DNA from: Caulobacteraceae bacterium UBA3198 | GTDB taxonomy: Bacteria; Pseudomonadota; Alphaproteobacteria; Caulobacterales; Caulobacteraceae | NCBI GenBank assembly: GCA_002363865.1 | Contig: DEWY01000013.1 | Span: 62,001-126,000, forward strand | Direction of reading: 5' to 3' | Length of the DNA: 64,000 bases | Shown here: one piece after another, positions 24,934 through 33,288 of the stretch | Position numbering within the stretch: the stretch's first letter is position 1 | Layout: each line of letters opens with the position of its first letter | The notes under the pieces: model-generated | Databases searched by the model: none | The model's input: the letters and a program-made list of their open reading frames with translations, nothing else | What the model was told of the DNA's origin: nothing | Made by a program: the position numbers and the translations under genes

Positions 24934-25845
24934 ATGTCCCAGAACACGCTCCCCATCCCCGACGACGTCGTCGGCCCGTTCCAGATTGAGGACGCCGCGG
25001 TCCGCGGCCGCCTCGTGCGGCTGGGTCCGGCGATCGACGAGATCCTGGCCGCCCACGCCTATCCGGAAGCCGTCGCCAACCTGCTCGGCGAGACCTGCGC
25101 GCTGGCGGCCCTGGTGGGTTCGGCGCTCAAGTTCGAAGGCCGGCTGATCGTCCAGGCCCAAGGGGAGGGGCCGGTGCGCTATGTGGTGGCCGACTACGAC
25201 ACGGCCGGCCACCTGCGCGGCTATTGCCGGTTTGATCCCGACGCGGTGGCTGAGGCCTCGCAGGGCTTCGTGCGGCCCGGCGCCAAGACGCTGCTGGGCG
25301 GCGGGGTCTTCATCATGACCGTGGACCAGGGCCCGGACATGGACCGCTATCAAGGCGTCACCGCCATCGAGGGCGAGACCCTGGCGCTCTGCGCCGAACA
25401 GTATTTCGCCCAGTCCGAACAGACCCCGACGAGGGTGCGGCTGGCGGTGGGCCAGGCCGATGTGGGCGATGGCCTGCGCTGGCGGGCCGGCGGCATGCTG
25501 ATCCAGAACGTGGCCGAGGATCAGGCCCGCGGCTCCACCGAAGAAGCCTGGACCCGCAGCCAGGCCTTCTTCGAGACCATCGGCGAGGACGAGTTGCTCG
25601 ACCCGACCATTTCGGGCCAGACCCTGCTGTTCCGCCTCTTCCACGAGGACGGGGTGCGGGTGTTCGAGGACCAGGCGCTGGCCGCCGTCTGCCGCTGCTC
25701 GGAAGACCGCATCCGCGGGGTGCTCGCCTCCTTCGAGGCCGAGGAGCGCGCCGACATGGTCGAGCCGGACGGCCACATCCATGTCACCTGCGAGTACTGC
25801 GCCAAGACCTACCGGATGACGCCGGGGAGCCTGGCTCGCGGCTAG
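24934..25845 (+). CDS. hslO: Hsp33-type redox-regulated chaperone
   Basis: A holdase activated by oxidation of its C-terminal zinc-binding cysteines. The 303-residue protein has an N-terminal domain (about 1-200). The redox switch is CRC at about 253-255 and CEYC at about 289-292 (VTCEYCAKTYRM), matching the CxC...CxxC arrangement. The start is the ATG at 24934. The last four bases overlap the 3' end of metZ on the other strand. It follows argF closely, but no shared role is implied. Confidence 0.93.
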   Translation: MSQNTLPIPDDVVGPFQIEDAAVRGRLVRLGPAIDEILAAHAYPEAVANLLGETCALAALVGSALKFEGRLIVQAQGEGPVRYVVADYDTAGHLRGYCRFDPDAVAEASQGFVRPGAKTLLGGGVFIMTVDQGPDMDRYQGVTAIEGETLALCAEQYFAQSEQTPTRVRLAVGQADVGDGLRWRAGGMLIQNVAEDQARGSTEEAWTRSQAFFETIGEDELLDPTISGQTLLFRLFHEDGVRVFEDQALAAVCRCSEDRIRGVLASFEAEERADMVEPDGHIHVTCEYCAKTYRMTPGSLARG

Positions 25846-27026
25846 GCCTGGTCGAGCGCCCGCTCCACGTCGCGCTGCAGGTCCTGGGCGCTTTCCAGGC
25901 CGACGCTCATCCGCACCCAGCCCTCGGTGAGGCCGATGGACTCGCGTTCGGCCGCCGGCATGGAGCGGTGGGTGGTGGTGCAGGGGTGAGTGGCCATGGA
26001 CTTGGCGTCGCCGAGATTGTTGGAGATGTCGACGATCTGCAGGGCGTCCAGGAACCGCCAGGCGGCCTCGCGGCTGCCGAGGTCAAAGGCCAGCACATTG
26101 CCGCCGCCGGTCATCTGGTTGGCGATGATGGACGCCTGCGGATGGTCAGGCCGGCCGCAATAGACGGTCTGGCGCACCTTTGAATGGGCGGCCACGGCGT
26201 TCGCCACATGGGCGGCGTTGTCGCTCTGGCGGCGCACCCGCAGGTCCAGGGTCTCCAGGCCCTTGAGCAGCACCCAGGCGTTGAAGGGCGAGAGCGCAGG
26301 CCCCGTATGGCGCAGAATGTCCTTGTAGGACTCCAGCATCACCTGCTCGCCGCCGAGGATCGCCCCGCCCAGGACGCGGCCCTGGCCGTCGATATGCTTG
26401 GTGGCCGAATAGACGACGATGTCGGCGCCCAGCGCCAGGGGCTTCTGGAAGATCGGGGTGGCGAAGACATTGTCCACCACCAGCTTGGCCCCGCAGGCCC
26501 TGGCGATCTCGGCGACCGCGCCGATCGGGGTCACCTCCAGCAGCGGGTTGGCCGGGCTCTCCACCAGGAAACACCTGGTGTTGTCCCGTACCGCCGCCTT
26601 CCAGGCCTCGGGATCGACGGCGTCCACATAGGTCACCTCGACGCCGAAGCGCGGCATCCATTCCGACAGGATCCAGCGGCAGGAGCCGAACAGGGCGCGG
26701 CCGGCCACGATATGGTCTCCGGCCCGTACCAGCCCGGTCATGGCCACATGCACCGCCGACATGCCCGAGGCCGTGGCGCGGCAGAGATCGGCGCCCTCCA
26801 GCAGGGCCAGGCGATCCTCGAACATCTGGGTCGTGGGGTTGCCGAAGCGCTGGTAGATGAAGCCCGGCGCGTCGCCGGCGAACCGGGCGTCGGCGGCCGC
26901 GGCGCTGTCATAGGCGAAGCTCTGGGTGAGGAAGAGCGCCTCGGAAATCTCGCCATAGGCGGTGCGGGCCATGCCGCCACGGACCAGCTTGGTCTCCAGG
27001 TTCCAGTCGCGCGGATCTTCGGCCAT
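25842..27026 (-). CDS. metZ: O-succinylhomoserine sulfhydrylase
   Basis: PLP enzyme that makes homocysteine from O-succinylhomoserine and sulfide, in methionine synthesis. The 394-residue protein belongs to the Cys/Met metabolism family, with YQRFGNPT near the N-terminus, the PLP lysine K210 in YSATKHIDGQG, and the late GLTEGWVRMSVGLE. A GGGAGGAG ribosome site precedes the ATG at 27026. The 134-base gap to divergent dcd holds no SAM riboswitch that I could recognise. Confidence 0.92.
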   Translation of the reverse strand: MAEDPRDWNLETKLVRGGMARTAYGEISEALFLTQSFAYDSAAAADARFAGDAPGFIYQRFGNPTTQMFEDRLALLEGADLCRATASGMSAVHVAMTGLVRAGDHIVAGRALFGSCRWILSEWMPRFGVEVTYVDAVDPEAWKAAVRDNTRCFLVESPANPLLEVTPIGAVAEIARACGAKLVVDNVFATPIFQKPLALGADIVVYSATKHIDGQGRVLGGAILGGEQVMLESYKDILRHTGPALSPFNAWVLLKGLETLDLRVRRQSDNAAHVANAVAAHSKVRQTVYCGRPDHPQASIIANQMTGGGNVLAFDLGSREAAWRFLDALQIVDISNNLGDAKSMATHPCTTTHRSMPAAERESIGLTEGWVRMSVGLESAQDLQRDVERALDQA

Positions 27027-27161
27027 GGGGGCTCCTCCCGGCAGGCAAGCTTGGAGTGCGCATCAACCGCCTCAGGGCTTGTCGGTCAAGGGCCGCAGGC
27101 CGCCGCAGCGGCCTCAGACACCGGCTTGTCAGACTCGGGGCTAGCGGCGAGTGTCCCTGCG

Positions 27162-28184
27162 ATGACAGACGCCAAGCTCTCGCCCGGAATCCTGCCCTGC
27201 CAGGCCATTGACGCCCTGATCGCCCAGGGCGCGATCACCAGCGCCAGCCCCTTCGACGCCGATCAGGTGCAGCCCGCCAGTCTCGACCTGCGCCTGGGCG
27301 TCCGCGCCTGGCGAGTGCGGGCCTCCTTCCTGCCGGGGCTGGGCCGCAAGGTGGTCCAGCGGCTCGAGGACGTGGCCATGCACGAGCTGGACCTCTCTCG
27401 CGGGGCGGTGCTGGAAAAGGGCTGCGTCTATATCGCCGAGCTGCAGGAGGCTCTGGCCCTGCCGCCGGGCGTCGCCGCCCGGGCCAATCCCAAGAGCTCC
27501 ACGGGACGGGTGGACGTCTTTGTCCGCCTGCTCACCGATCACGGGGCGGCCTTCGACGATGTGGCCGAGGGCTATGCCGGCCCGATCTATATGGAGATCG
27601 CCCCGCAGACCTTCTCCGTGCTGGTGCGCACGGGCACGCGGCTGAACCAGCTGCGCCTCAAGCGCGGCGAGCCGCCCAAGCTTGATCTGCGCAGCGTCGG
27701 GGTCGACCTCACCGAGGGGGTGGCGGGTTTCCGGGCGCGGCGCCACGCCGGGGTGATCGACATGGACAAGGAAGACGGCCACGACCCGCGGGACTTCTGG
27801 GAGCCGCTCGTCCCGCGCCATGGGGAGCTGCTGCTTGATCCCGGCGAATTCTACATCCTGGCCTCGAAGGAGGCCGTGGAGATCCCGGTGCTGCAGGCCG
27901 CCGAAATGACCCCGATCGACCCCTCAGTGGGGGAGTTTCGGGTGCATTATGCAGGATTTTTCGACCCCGGTTTCGGCACCGAGGAGGCCGGCGGCCAGGG
28001 CTCGCGCGGGGTGCTGGAGGTGCGCAGCCACGAGACCCCCTTCCTGTTGGAAGACGGCCAGACCGTGGCGCGCCTGGTGTATGAGCCGCTCACCGAAAAG
28101 CCCTCGCGCCTCTATGGCGAGGGCGGCTCCCACTACCAGCGCCAGGGGCTGAAGCTGTCGAAACACTTCCGCCCCTGGGGCTGA
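27162..28184 (+). CDS. dcd: 2'-deoxycytidine 5'-triphosphate deaminase (double-length type)
   Basis: Deaminates dCTP to dUTP for dTTP synthesis. At 340 residues it is the long alphaproteobacterial form with two dUTPase-like halves. The N-terminal half has ASLDLRLG and ARANPKSSTGRVDVF. The C-terminal half has EFRVHYAGFFDPGFG and ETPFLLEDGQ. The frame stays open far upstream of 27162 because of the G+C bias of the opposite-strand metZ, but the ATG at 27162 matches the family N-terminus. It is convergent with the VOC gene across a palindromic element. Confidence 0.9.
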   Translation: MTDAKLSPGILPCQAIDALIAQGAITSASPFDADQVQPASLDLRLGVRAWRVRASFLPGLGRKVVQRLEDVAMHELDLSRGAVLEKGCVYIAELQEALALPPGVAARANPKSSTGRVDVFVRLLTDHGAAFDDVAEGYAGPIYMEIAPQTFSVLVRTGTRLNQLRLKRGEPPKLDLRSVGVDLTEGVAGFRARRHAGVIDMDKEDGHDPRDFWEPLVPRHGELLLDPGEFYILASKEAVEIPVLQAAEMTPIDPSVGEFRVHYAGFFDPGFGTEEAGGQGSRGVLEVRSHETPFLLEDGQTVARLVYEPLTEKPSRLYGEGGSHYQRQGLKLSKHFRPWG

Positions 28185-28208
28185 CGGCGGCGCTTAATTC
28201 CAAGTCTT

Positions 28209-28255
28209 GAGCGCGTTTTGTCCGATAACCGGTTCCCACTTATCGGAATGCGCTC
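28209..28255. repeat. Palindromic intergenic element (alphaproteobacterial type)
   Basis: Nested inverted repeats: GAGCGC/GCGCTC at the ends (28209-28214, 28250-28255) and TCCGATAA/TTATCGGA inside (28221-28228, 28240-28247), around the core CCGGTTCCCAC. This core resembles a small palindrome widespread between genes in alphaproteobacteria (recalled, not searched). It lies between the convergent dcd and VOC genes and could also end transcription. Confidence 0.65.
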
Positions 28256-28621
28256 CTAGCCCATCTTGAAGACGCAGAGCTTGTTGCCGTCCAGGTCGCG
28301 GAAATAGGCGCCGTAGAAGTTAGGGATGCGGATGCCCGGCGCGCCCTCATCGGCGGCGCCGGTCTTCAGGGCCAGCGCATGGATCTCGTCCACCAGTTCG
28401 CGGGACGGAGCGGCCAGGGCCACCATGGTCCCGTTGCCGGGGCTGGGGGCTTCGCCGTCATAGGGGGTGCAGACGCTGAGCATGGGGCCCGCCCCATTGG
28501 CAAAGCCCTGCATCCGCTCGCTGCCGAAGGCCGGCTTGGCGCCCAGGGGGGCGAGCACGGTCCCGTAGAAGCTCTTGGCGCGCTCCAGGTCGCTGACGCC
28601 CAATGTGACATAGCCGATCAT
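28256..28621 (-). CDS. VOC family (glyoxalase-like) protein
   Basis: A 121-residue single-domain vicinal-oxygen-chelate protein starting MIGYVTLGVSDLERAKSFYGTVLAPLGAKP, the standard opening of this fold. It ends FRDLDGNKLCVFKMG, where a metal-binding glutamate often lies. The ATG at 28621 is chosen because family homology begins exactly there. It may be a lyase, a dioxygenase-like enzyme or a resistance protein; the substrate is not predictable. Confidence 0.85.
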   Translation of the reverse strand: MIGYVTLGVSDLERAKSFYGTVLAPLGAKPAFGSERMQGFANGAGPMLSVCTPYDGEAPSPGNGTMVALAAPSRELVDEIHALALKTGAADEGAPGIRIPNFYGAYFRDLDGNKLCVFKMG

Positions 28622-28766
28622 GATCTTGGTCCTCCCCGACGAGCCTTGAGGCCCGGAGGCTAGCTTGACTGACGGATGGGGAAGCAAGCGCATTCTGCTG
28701 GGTGTCTAGGGTCCTTGACAGATGCGGCATGTCATGTTTCCTTGTCAGTAAGACAAGGAGGCTTGC

Positions 28767-28961
28767 ATGTTCCCCCGCTCCGTCGCCGGCCGCGTCATTG
28801 TGGCCCTCGCCATGGCGCAGCTGACGCTGTTCGTGCTGTTCGGCTTGGCCGTGGCGGCCCATCCGCCGCTGCTGCGGACCTTCAGCCTGGCCCCCGCCGC
28901 AGCCCTCTCGGCGGCGACGGCCGTTGCGCCAGCGGTCCATGCCCTGGTCGGCTTACGTTGA
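28767..28961 (+). CDS. Small two-helix membrane protein
   Basis: A 64-residue protein with a hydrophobic segment at about 10-32 (VIVALAMAQLTLFVLFGLAVAA) and a second at about 40-62. A strong ribosome site (AAGGAGG) lies seven bases before the ATG at 28767. It is followed closely by another membrane gene and a short XRE regulator on the same strand, forming an apparent three-gene cassette. No family is recognised. Confidence 0.6.
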   Translation: MFPRSVAGRVIVALAMAQLTLFVLFGLAVAAHPPLLRTFSLAPAAALSAATAVAPAVHALVGLR

Positions 28962-28971
28962 GGCCAGACCG

Positions 28972-29370
28972 ATGATGCAGCCCAAGTCCCCGGCCATGCG
29001 CCGTCTTATGAGCAGGTTCTGGCCCCTGATGGCGGCCTATCTGGTCCTGCTTCTCTCTGTCGGTCCGATCATTGACGCCCCGACCGCCTCCCTTGGCGCC
29101 TATCTTCTGGCGGGGCTGCCGGCCGCGCCTCTGGTGGGGATCATCGTGGTCCTGGCGCTCTATCTCCTGGAGGAGACGGACGAGTTCCTGAAGGTGCGGA
29201 TGGTCGAGGCGCTGCTCTGGGGCCTCGGCGCCCTTCTCATCATCTCGACGGTTTGGGGCTTTCTGGAGCTCCTGGCGGGGGCGCCCCGACTGCCGCTCCA
29301 CTGGCTGTTTCCGATCTTCTGTGTCGCCATGGGGCTGGCCGATCTGCTGGCCCGCTGGAGGTACCGGTGA
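28972..29370 (+). CDS. Polytopic membrane protein of an XRE cassette
   Basis: A 132-residue protein with about four transmembrane helices (about 15-33, 40-62, 80-100 and 107-125). A short acidic loop (EETDEFLKVRMVEA) lies between helices 2 and 3. The start is ATG 28972, with a second ATG directly after it. The stop overlaps the GTG start of the following XRE gene (GTGA), so the two are translationally coupled. A similar pairing of a small membrane protein with a YgzD-like regulator occurs widely; the membrane partner's role is not known to me. Confidence 0.7.
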   Translation: MMQPKSPAMRRLMSRFWPLMAAYLVLLLSVGPIIDAPTASLGAYLLAGLPAAPLVGIIVVLALYLLEETDEFLKVRMVEALLWGLGALLIISTVWGFLELLAGAPRLPLHWLFPIFCVAMGLADLLARWRYR

Positions 29371-29576
29371 GAAACCGCCTTAAGGTCCTGCGGGCGGAGC
29401 GCGACTGGAGCCAGGGCGAGCTCGCTCAACGCCTGGGGGTTTCACGACAGAGCGTGAATGCGATCGAGACCGGAAAGTACGATCCCAGCCTGCCCCTGGC
29501 CTTCAAGATCGCCCGGGTGTTCGACCTGTCTATTGAGGCGATCTTCGAGGATGAGGCCGCCGCGCAGGACGGTTGA
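29367..29576 (+). CDS. Short XRE-family regulator (YgzD-like)
   Basis: A 69-residue single-domain helix-turn-helix protein: MRNRLKVLRAERDWSQGELAQRLGVSRQSVNAIETGKYDPSLPLAFKIA(R)-type sequence, ending FEDEAAAQDG. It starts at GTG 29367, overlapping the membrane gene stop by four bases. Such minimal regulators commonly control their own operon. tRNA-Gly lies 35 bases downstream. Confidence 0.85.
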   Translation: MRNRLKVLRAERDWSQGELAQRLGVSRQSVNAIETGKYDPSLPLAFKIARVFDLSIEAIFEDEAAAQDG

Positions 29577-29611
29577 CACAGCCCCCCCGCGCCCCTGATA
29601 GGAAGACCTGC

Positions 29612-29686
29612 GCGGCCGTAGTTCAGAGGTAGAACGTCAGCTTCCCAAGCTGAATGTCGGGGGTTCGATTCCCCCCGGCCGCTCCA
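29612..29686 (+). tRNA. tRNA-Gly (anticodon CCC)
   Basis: A cloverleaf can be drawn: acceptor GCGGCCG with CGGCCGC, anticodon stem TCAGC/GCTGA around the loop TTCCCAA (anticodon CCC), T arm GGGGG TTCGATT CCCCC, discriminator T and encoded CCA (29684-29686). The length is 75 nt including CCA. Confidence 0.95.
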
Positions 29687-29800
29687 GTTTTCCGCGATGT
29701 CACGGTTTAGACGGCCTGCTCCGGCGCCGCCTCAAGCGGTAGTGGTCCGCATGGACTCCTGGTCCAATCGCCATTCAGTTCACGACAGGGCCAGTTGATC

Positions 29801-30475
29801 ATGGGACGCGCGACATCGCTGCCCGAAGGCGGAGTCAGGGAGGCCAGCGTCCGTGAGGCCCTGGCGATCATCGAGCAGGACGGGGTCGAGAAGCTCTCCC
29901 TGCGCGAGGTGGCCCGGCGTCTGGGGGTCTCTCACCAAGCGCCCTACAAGTATTTCTCCACCCGTGAGCACCTGCTGGCCGAGGTGATCGGCCGCTGTTT
30001 CGATGAATTCGGAGCGCAGCTGGAAGCCGCAGCCTCCGGTGAGGCCGATCTGGAACCCGCCCTCATGGCCATGGGCGACCGTTATCTCGAATTCGCCGCG
30101 CAGCGCCCGTCGGCCTATCGGCTGATGTTCTCCTGGCGGCTGCCGCGCGGCGAGACGCACCCGCAAATGGCCGCCAAGGCGAGCCGGGCGTTCCGCGCCC
30201 TGCATGGGGCGGTCCTTCGCCTGCATCTGCACCACGGCCGCGACGGCCCCGAAGCCCTGGCTGATCAGGACGCCTTGCACCTGTGGGCGACCATGCATGG
30301 TCTGGCGACCATCCTGCAGCACGACTCCATCCGGGTCCTGGGCGTCGATCCGGCAGTGATTGCGGCCGCGCCCCGGCACGCCTTCATCAGCCTCAGCGCC
30401 GCCCTGACACCGGAACGCTGCGATCCCAGCAAGGAGACCGTGCAGGCCTTTGGGCCCAGCCCCGCCGGAAGCTGA
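29801..30475 (+). CDS. TetR/AcrR family regulator
   Basis: A 224-residue repressor-type protein. The N-terminal helix-turn-helix (about 12-60) contains KLSLREVARRLGVSHQAPYKYFSTREHLLAEV. The C-terminal ligand domain resembles the TetR_C_33/WHG group (AYRLMFSWRLPRGE). The ATG at 29801 is chosen over a TTG six bases earlier. No divergent target gene adjoins it: upstream is tRNA-Gly and downstream is a convergent epoxide-hydrolase-like gene. The ligand is unknown. Confidence 0.88.
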   Translation: MGRATSLPEGGVREASVREALAIIEQDGVEKLSLREVARRLGVSHQAPYKYFSTREHLLAEVIGRCFDEFGAQLEAAASGEADLEPALMAMGDRYLEFAAQRPSAYRLMFSWRLPRGETHPQMAAKASRAFRALHGAVLRLHLHHGRDGPEALADQDALHLWATMHGLATILQHDSIRVLGVDPAVIAAAPRHAFISLSAALTPERCDPSKETVQAFGPSPAGS

Positions 30476-30652
30476 CCGAGGACTCCTCATGATGGGGATT
30501 GCCGCCTTGGGGACGAGTTGACGCCGTCACCCTGCTGGTTAATGGCCGCGCCATTCCGGCCAAGCTTGGGTAGAGGGCCGGGAGCGGCGCCCCGGCGAGG
30601 CGCCGTCAAGTCAGAGCGCTCGTCGATAGGGACGAACCGACCCCGGGACAGC

Positions 30653-31036
30653 TCAACCTGCGGGCCATTGGGACAGAATGGATTCGGCGTCGAAATAGTC
30701 GCGCCAGTAGACGATCTTGCCGCCCTCGACCTCGAACACCCCGGTGACCGGAAGCTCCACCCACTTGTCGGCCAGCTGGTGGCGGTCCAGCCGCTCGAAG
30801 AAGACGGTGGAGCCCTGGGCCGCCTCGCGCACCAGCCTGAATTCGTTATGCAGGGTCGGGGCGAAGAAGGGCTCCAGCAGCCCCCGGACGCCTGCCGGCC
30901 CATGGACGACAGGGATAGGCGGCGGGTTCACATATTCGCAGGTCTCGGCCACCCAGTGCAGGGCGGCGTCATAGTCCAGACGCTCCATGTCTTTCAGGAA
31001 CTGGCGGACGACGTCGAGGGGGGATGGGGCGGACAT
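30653..31036 (-). CDS. Limonene-1,2-epoxide hydrolase-like / SnoaL-fold protein
   Basis: A 127-residue cone-shaped NTF2-like protein. The N-terminal MSAPSPLDVVRQFLKDMERLDYDAALHWV and the late segment IVYWRDYFDAESILSQ match the limonene-1,2-epoxide hydrolase family, in which an Asp-Arg-Asp set activates water. The start ATG at 31036 has a GGAG-type site upstream. The natural substrate is unknown. The 177 bases between it and the TetR gene hold no clear gene. Confidence 0.8.
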   Translation of the reverse strand: MSAPSPLDVVRQFLKDMERLDYDAALHWVAETCEYVNPPPIPVVHGPAGVRGLLEPFFAPTLHNEFRLVREAAQGSTVFFERLDRHQLADKWVELPVTGVFEVEGGKIVYWRDYFDAESILSQWPAG

Positions 31037-31117
31037 GAGGAGCTCCTGAGGGTCTGGTGACCGACCCAGGCTCTGCGCCTTGGCCTGGGCTCGCAACGAC
31101 CTGGCGGGTCGTCGGCG

Positions 31118-31747
31118 TCAGGCGGGGGCGGCCTCACTGTCCGTGGCCGGCCGAGGCGTCAGGATCATGGTCTGGCCCTCCACCCGCCAGCTGGCCAGGC
31201 GGACCAGGACGTTCATGCCCAGGATGTCCACCGGGCCGAGACTGGGGGAGATGGCCACCTTGAGGTCGGTGGCGGTCAGGGCCCCGAGCTGCAACGTCTC
31301 CACGGTGGCGGGGCTGGCCTGGACGACGCCATTGCCGGTGCGCGCGAAGATGGGAGCCAGGCCCGGCGTGGGGCGCAGGCCGGCCCGCTCGGCGGTCTCC
31401 ACCGACAGGGTGGTGAGCGTCGCCCCGCTGTCGACCAGCATGCGGGTCTCGACGCCGTTCAGGGTCACCTCCGCCCAGAAATGGCCGTCGGGCGACATGC
31501 GAAGCCGCACCTCATCGCCGCTCACCGTCTGGCTGTCGGCGCCCACACGATCGAGCAGGGGCGCCAGCCAGGGCTGATAGGGCGCCTGCTGCAACAGGAA
31601 GAAGATGCAGATCGCCAGGACGCCGAACGACAACATCGCGTGCAGGGCCTGGCCCACATAGGGCAGGCGCGGCAGCAGGGTCAGCAGCAGCGCCGCGGCC
31701 ATGGCGTAAAGGGACAGCTGCTGCCAGTCGGGAAGGGCGTCGAACAT
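31118..31747 (-). CDS. Membrane-anchored retropepsin-like aspartic protease (TIGR02281 family)
   Basis: A 209-residue protein with two N-terminal membrane helices (about 10-25 and 35-53). A single retropepsin-like domain follows, with the active-site motif LVDSGATLTTLS (D106-S-G) and the later ILGMNVLVRLASWRVEG. The family has the aspartic-protease fold of TIGR02281, a clan AA group of proteobacteria, and is probably periplasmic and dimeric. The ATG at 31747 is used. Its substrate is unknown. Confidence 0.85.
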   Translation of the reverse strand: MFDALPDWQQLSLYAMAAALLLTLLPRLPYVGQALHAMLSFGVLAICIFFLLQQAPYQPWLAPLLDRVGADSQTVSGDEVRLRMSPDGHFWAEVTLNGVETRMLVDSGATLTTLSVETAERAGLRPTPGLAPIFARTGNGVVQASPATVETLQLGALTATDLKVAISPSLGPVDILGMNVLVRLASWRVEGQTMILTPRPATDSEAAPA

Positions 31748-31790
31748 GTGTCCCCTCAGAACGGCCAGGCCGGTGCTTCGATCCTCGCCC

Positions 31791-32468
31791 CTAGCCGTCG
31801 AAGCCCACAAAGGTGGCGGCCTCGGCCACGGACTTGCGTTCGGAGACGACCGCGTTGGCCGGGAAGGTTTCGTCGGGCCAGCCGAGCGCGATGCTCTTCA
31901 TGATCACCTGATCCTCGGCGATGCCGGCGTGTTCGCGCACGACCGGCGACTGCATGATGCCCTGGCTGTTGATCACCGCGCCCAGGCCCCGGGACCAGGC
32001 GGCGTTGACGAGCGCGGTGGTCACCGCGCCGCAGTCGAAGGGGGTGTCGTCGCTGCCGTCCAGCACGCGGTCATAGGTGACGATGATGCAGACCGGCGCG
32101 TCAAACTGGCGGAAGCCGCGCAGCACCCAGTCCTGACGCATCTCCTTGTCCTCGCGGGCGATGCCCATGGCGGCGAACAGCTGCTTGGCCACGCCCACCT
32201 GTCGGTCGCGATGCTGGCCTTCGAAGGCCTGGCCGGTGCGGAACTCCCGCGACTGCGGCACCCCGGCCACCATCCGCTCGGTGTTACCGGCCCGGATGCG
32301 GTCCAGGGGCTCGCCGGTGATGACGTAGAAATTCCAGGGCTGGGTGTTCATCGACGACGGCGCGCGCATGGCCAGGGTCAGGATCTCCTCGATCAGTTCC
32401 TTGGGAACCGGGTCGGGCTTGTAGCCGCGGATGCTGCGGCGACCGAGGATGACGTCATCGAACTTCAT
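31791..32468 (-). CDS. Nitroreductase family protein
   Basis: A 225-residue FMN-dependent NAD(P)H oxidoreductase of the nitroreductase fold. The FMN-binding start is RRSIRGYKPDPVP, followed by APSSMNTQPWNFYVITG and the late IALGWPDE. The start ATG at 32468 gives the family-like opening MKFDDVILGRRS. Physiological electron acceptors cannot be predicted. A possible 56-residue gene lies just upstream on the same strand. Confidence 0.9.
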   Translation of the reverse strand: MKFDDVILGRRSIRGYKPDPVPKELIEEILTLAMRAPSSMNTQPWNFYVITGEPLDRIRAGNTERMVAGVPQSREFRTGQAFEGQHRDRQVGVAKQLFAAMGIAREDKEMRQDWVLRGFRQFDAPVCIIVTYDRVLDGSDDTPFDCGAVTTALVNAAWSRGLGAVINSQGIMQSPVVREHAGIAEDQVIMKSIALGWPDETFPANAVVSERKSVAEAATFVGFDG

Positions 32469-32515
32469 GTAGGGGCCCTGAGATTTCTGGCGCGGTTCCA
32501 AGGGGGCAAGAACTG

Positions 32516-32686
32516 TCAGCTTTCGGCGGCCAAGCCAATCTGTGCCGTAACGTCAAAGCAAGGCCCCTCAGGCCTCACCCCACATGCGCAGCAGGGCGCC
32601 GATCCGTGGCGGATGGCGGCGGCGGCCAGGGACTGGCGCAACTGTCGGGCCTGGTCGGGGGACAGGGCGTCGGGCGGTAGAATCAC
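32516..32686 (-). CDS. Possible small cysteine-rich protein (56 residues)
   Basis: A GTG at 32686 with AAGGAG 9-10 bases upstream opens a 56-codon frame. It has an alanine/arginine-rich helix (DQARQLRQSLAAAAIRH) followed by PCCACGVRPEGPC, which holds four closely spaced cysteines. It ends 48 bases before the nitroreductase gene on the same strand. G/C third-position bias is good in the first half and weaker after. It could bind metal or be spurious. Confidence 0.4.
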   Translation of the reverse strand: MILPPDALSPDQARQLRQSLAAAAIRHGSAPCCACGVRPEGPCFDVTAQIGLAAES

Positions 32687-32922
32687 AGGCGCGGCTCCTT
32701 GGGGCCAGGAAAGCAGGTCGTATCTGGCGGCCCCATTTTAAGCCGCAAGGGCTTGAGGGGGCCTTGCCGGGCCACGGCCCGGCGCCCATCTTGGACCTGC
32801 GGACCGGGCCCCTCTGGTGACGCCGACCCTGGTCGGCCCACGATGTCGGACGCATCACGTCGCCACGTGAGGTCGAGGGTCCGTCAACGCCATCGGCCTC
32901 CGTTGTTCAGAAGGAAGCCTCG

Positions 32923-33258
32923 ATGCCCCTGCTCCTATGCCCCAACGACGACAGCGCCATGCAGATGGTGGGCCGCGCCGGCGTCCAGTTCGATATGTGC
33001 CCCACCTGCCGGGGCGTTTGGCTGGACCGGGGCGAGCTCGAAAAGCTGATGGAGTCCGCCGCCCAGAGCGCCGCTGCGCCGCCGTCGCCCGGGGCGGCGC
33101 CCCATGGCGGCCCGCCCCCTCAGCAACCTCCGCCGCAGCCCTGGGCCGGCGGTTATGGGGAGCGGGGCGAGCGCGGGGAATATGGCGAGCGCGGGGAGCG
33201 CGGGGAGTATGGCCCCCGCTACAAGAAGCGCCCCTCGATCTTCGACATCTTCGACTGA
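32923..33258 (+). CDS. TFIIB-type zinc-ribbon protein with low-complexity tail
   Basis: A 111-residue protein. The N-terminal zf-TFIIB ribbon (about 1-45) has LLCPNDDS and MCPTCRGVWLDRGELEKL. A proline-rich linker follows, then a direct repeat of GERGERGEYGERGE-type text (about 82-100), then a basic FDIFD tail. The ribbon binds zinc through its four cysteines. The ATG at 32923 follows AGAAGGAAGC. It is first in a run leading to the copper genes, but its role is unknown. Confidence 0.85.
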   Translation: MPLLLCPNDDSAMQMVGRAGVQFDMCPTCRGVWLDRGELEKLMESAAQSAAAPPSPGAAPHGGPPPQQPPPQPWAGGYGERGERGEYGERGERGEYGPRYKKRPSIFDIFD

Positions 33259-33288
33259 TCGGACGGAGATTTCAGGAGCCTGTTTCAG

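Noticed and set aside
26184..27161. Upstream extension of the dcd frame to a 666-residue protein
   Set aside because: The extension lies antisense to metZ and carries no domain. Family homology begins at the ATG at 27162.
27027..27161. SAM riboswitch upstream of metZ
   Set aside because: Such elements are common before metZ in relatives, but I could not fit the SAM-II core or pseudoknot to this 134-base gap.
30476..30652. A short open frame after the TetR gene
   Set aside because: It is about ten codons, with no coding bias; the GGCGCC inverted repeat there lacks a T run.
33150..33220. Short tandem DNA repeat as a possible CRISPR or minisatellite
   Set aside because: It is the coding repeat for the GERGEYG tail of the zinc-ribbon protein, with no spacers. 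No CRISPR array was seen anywhere.
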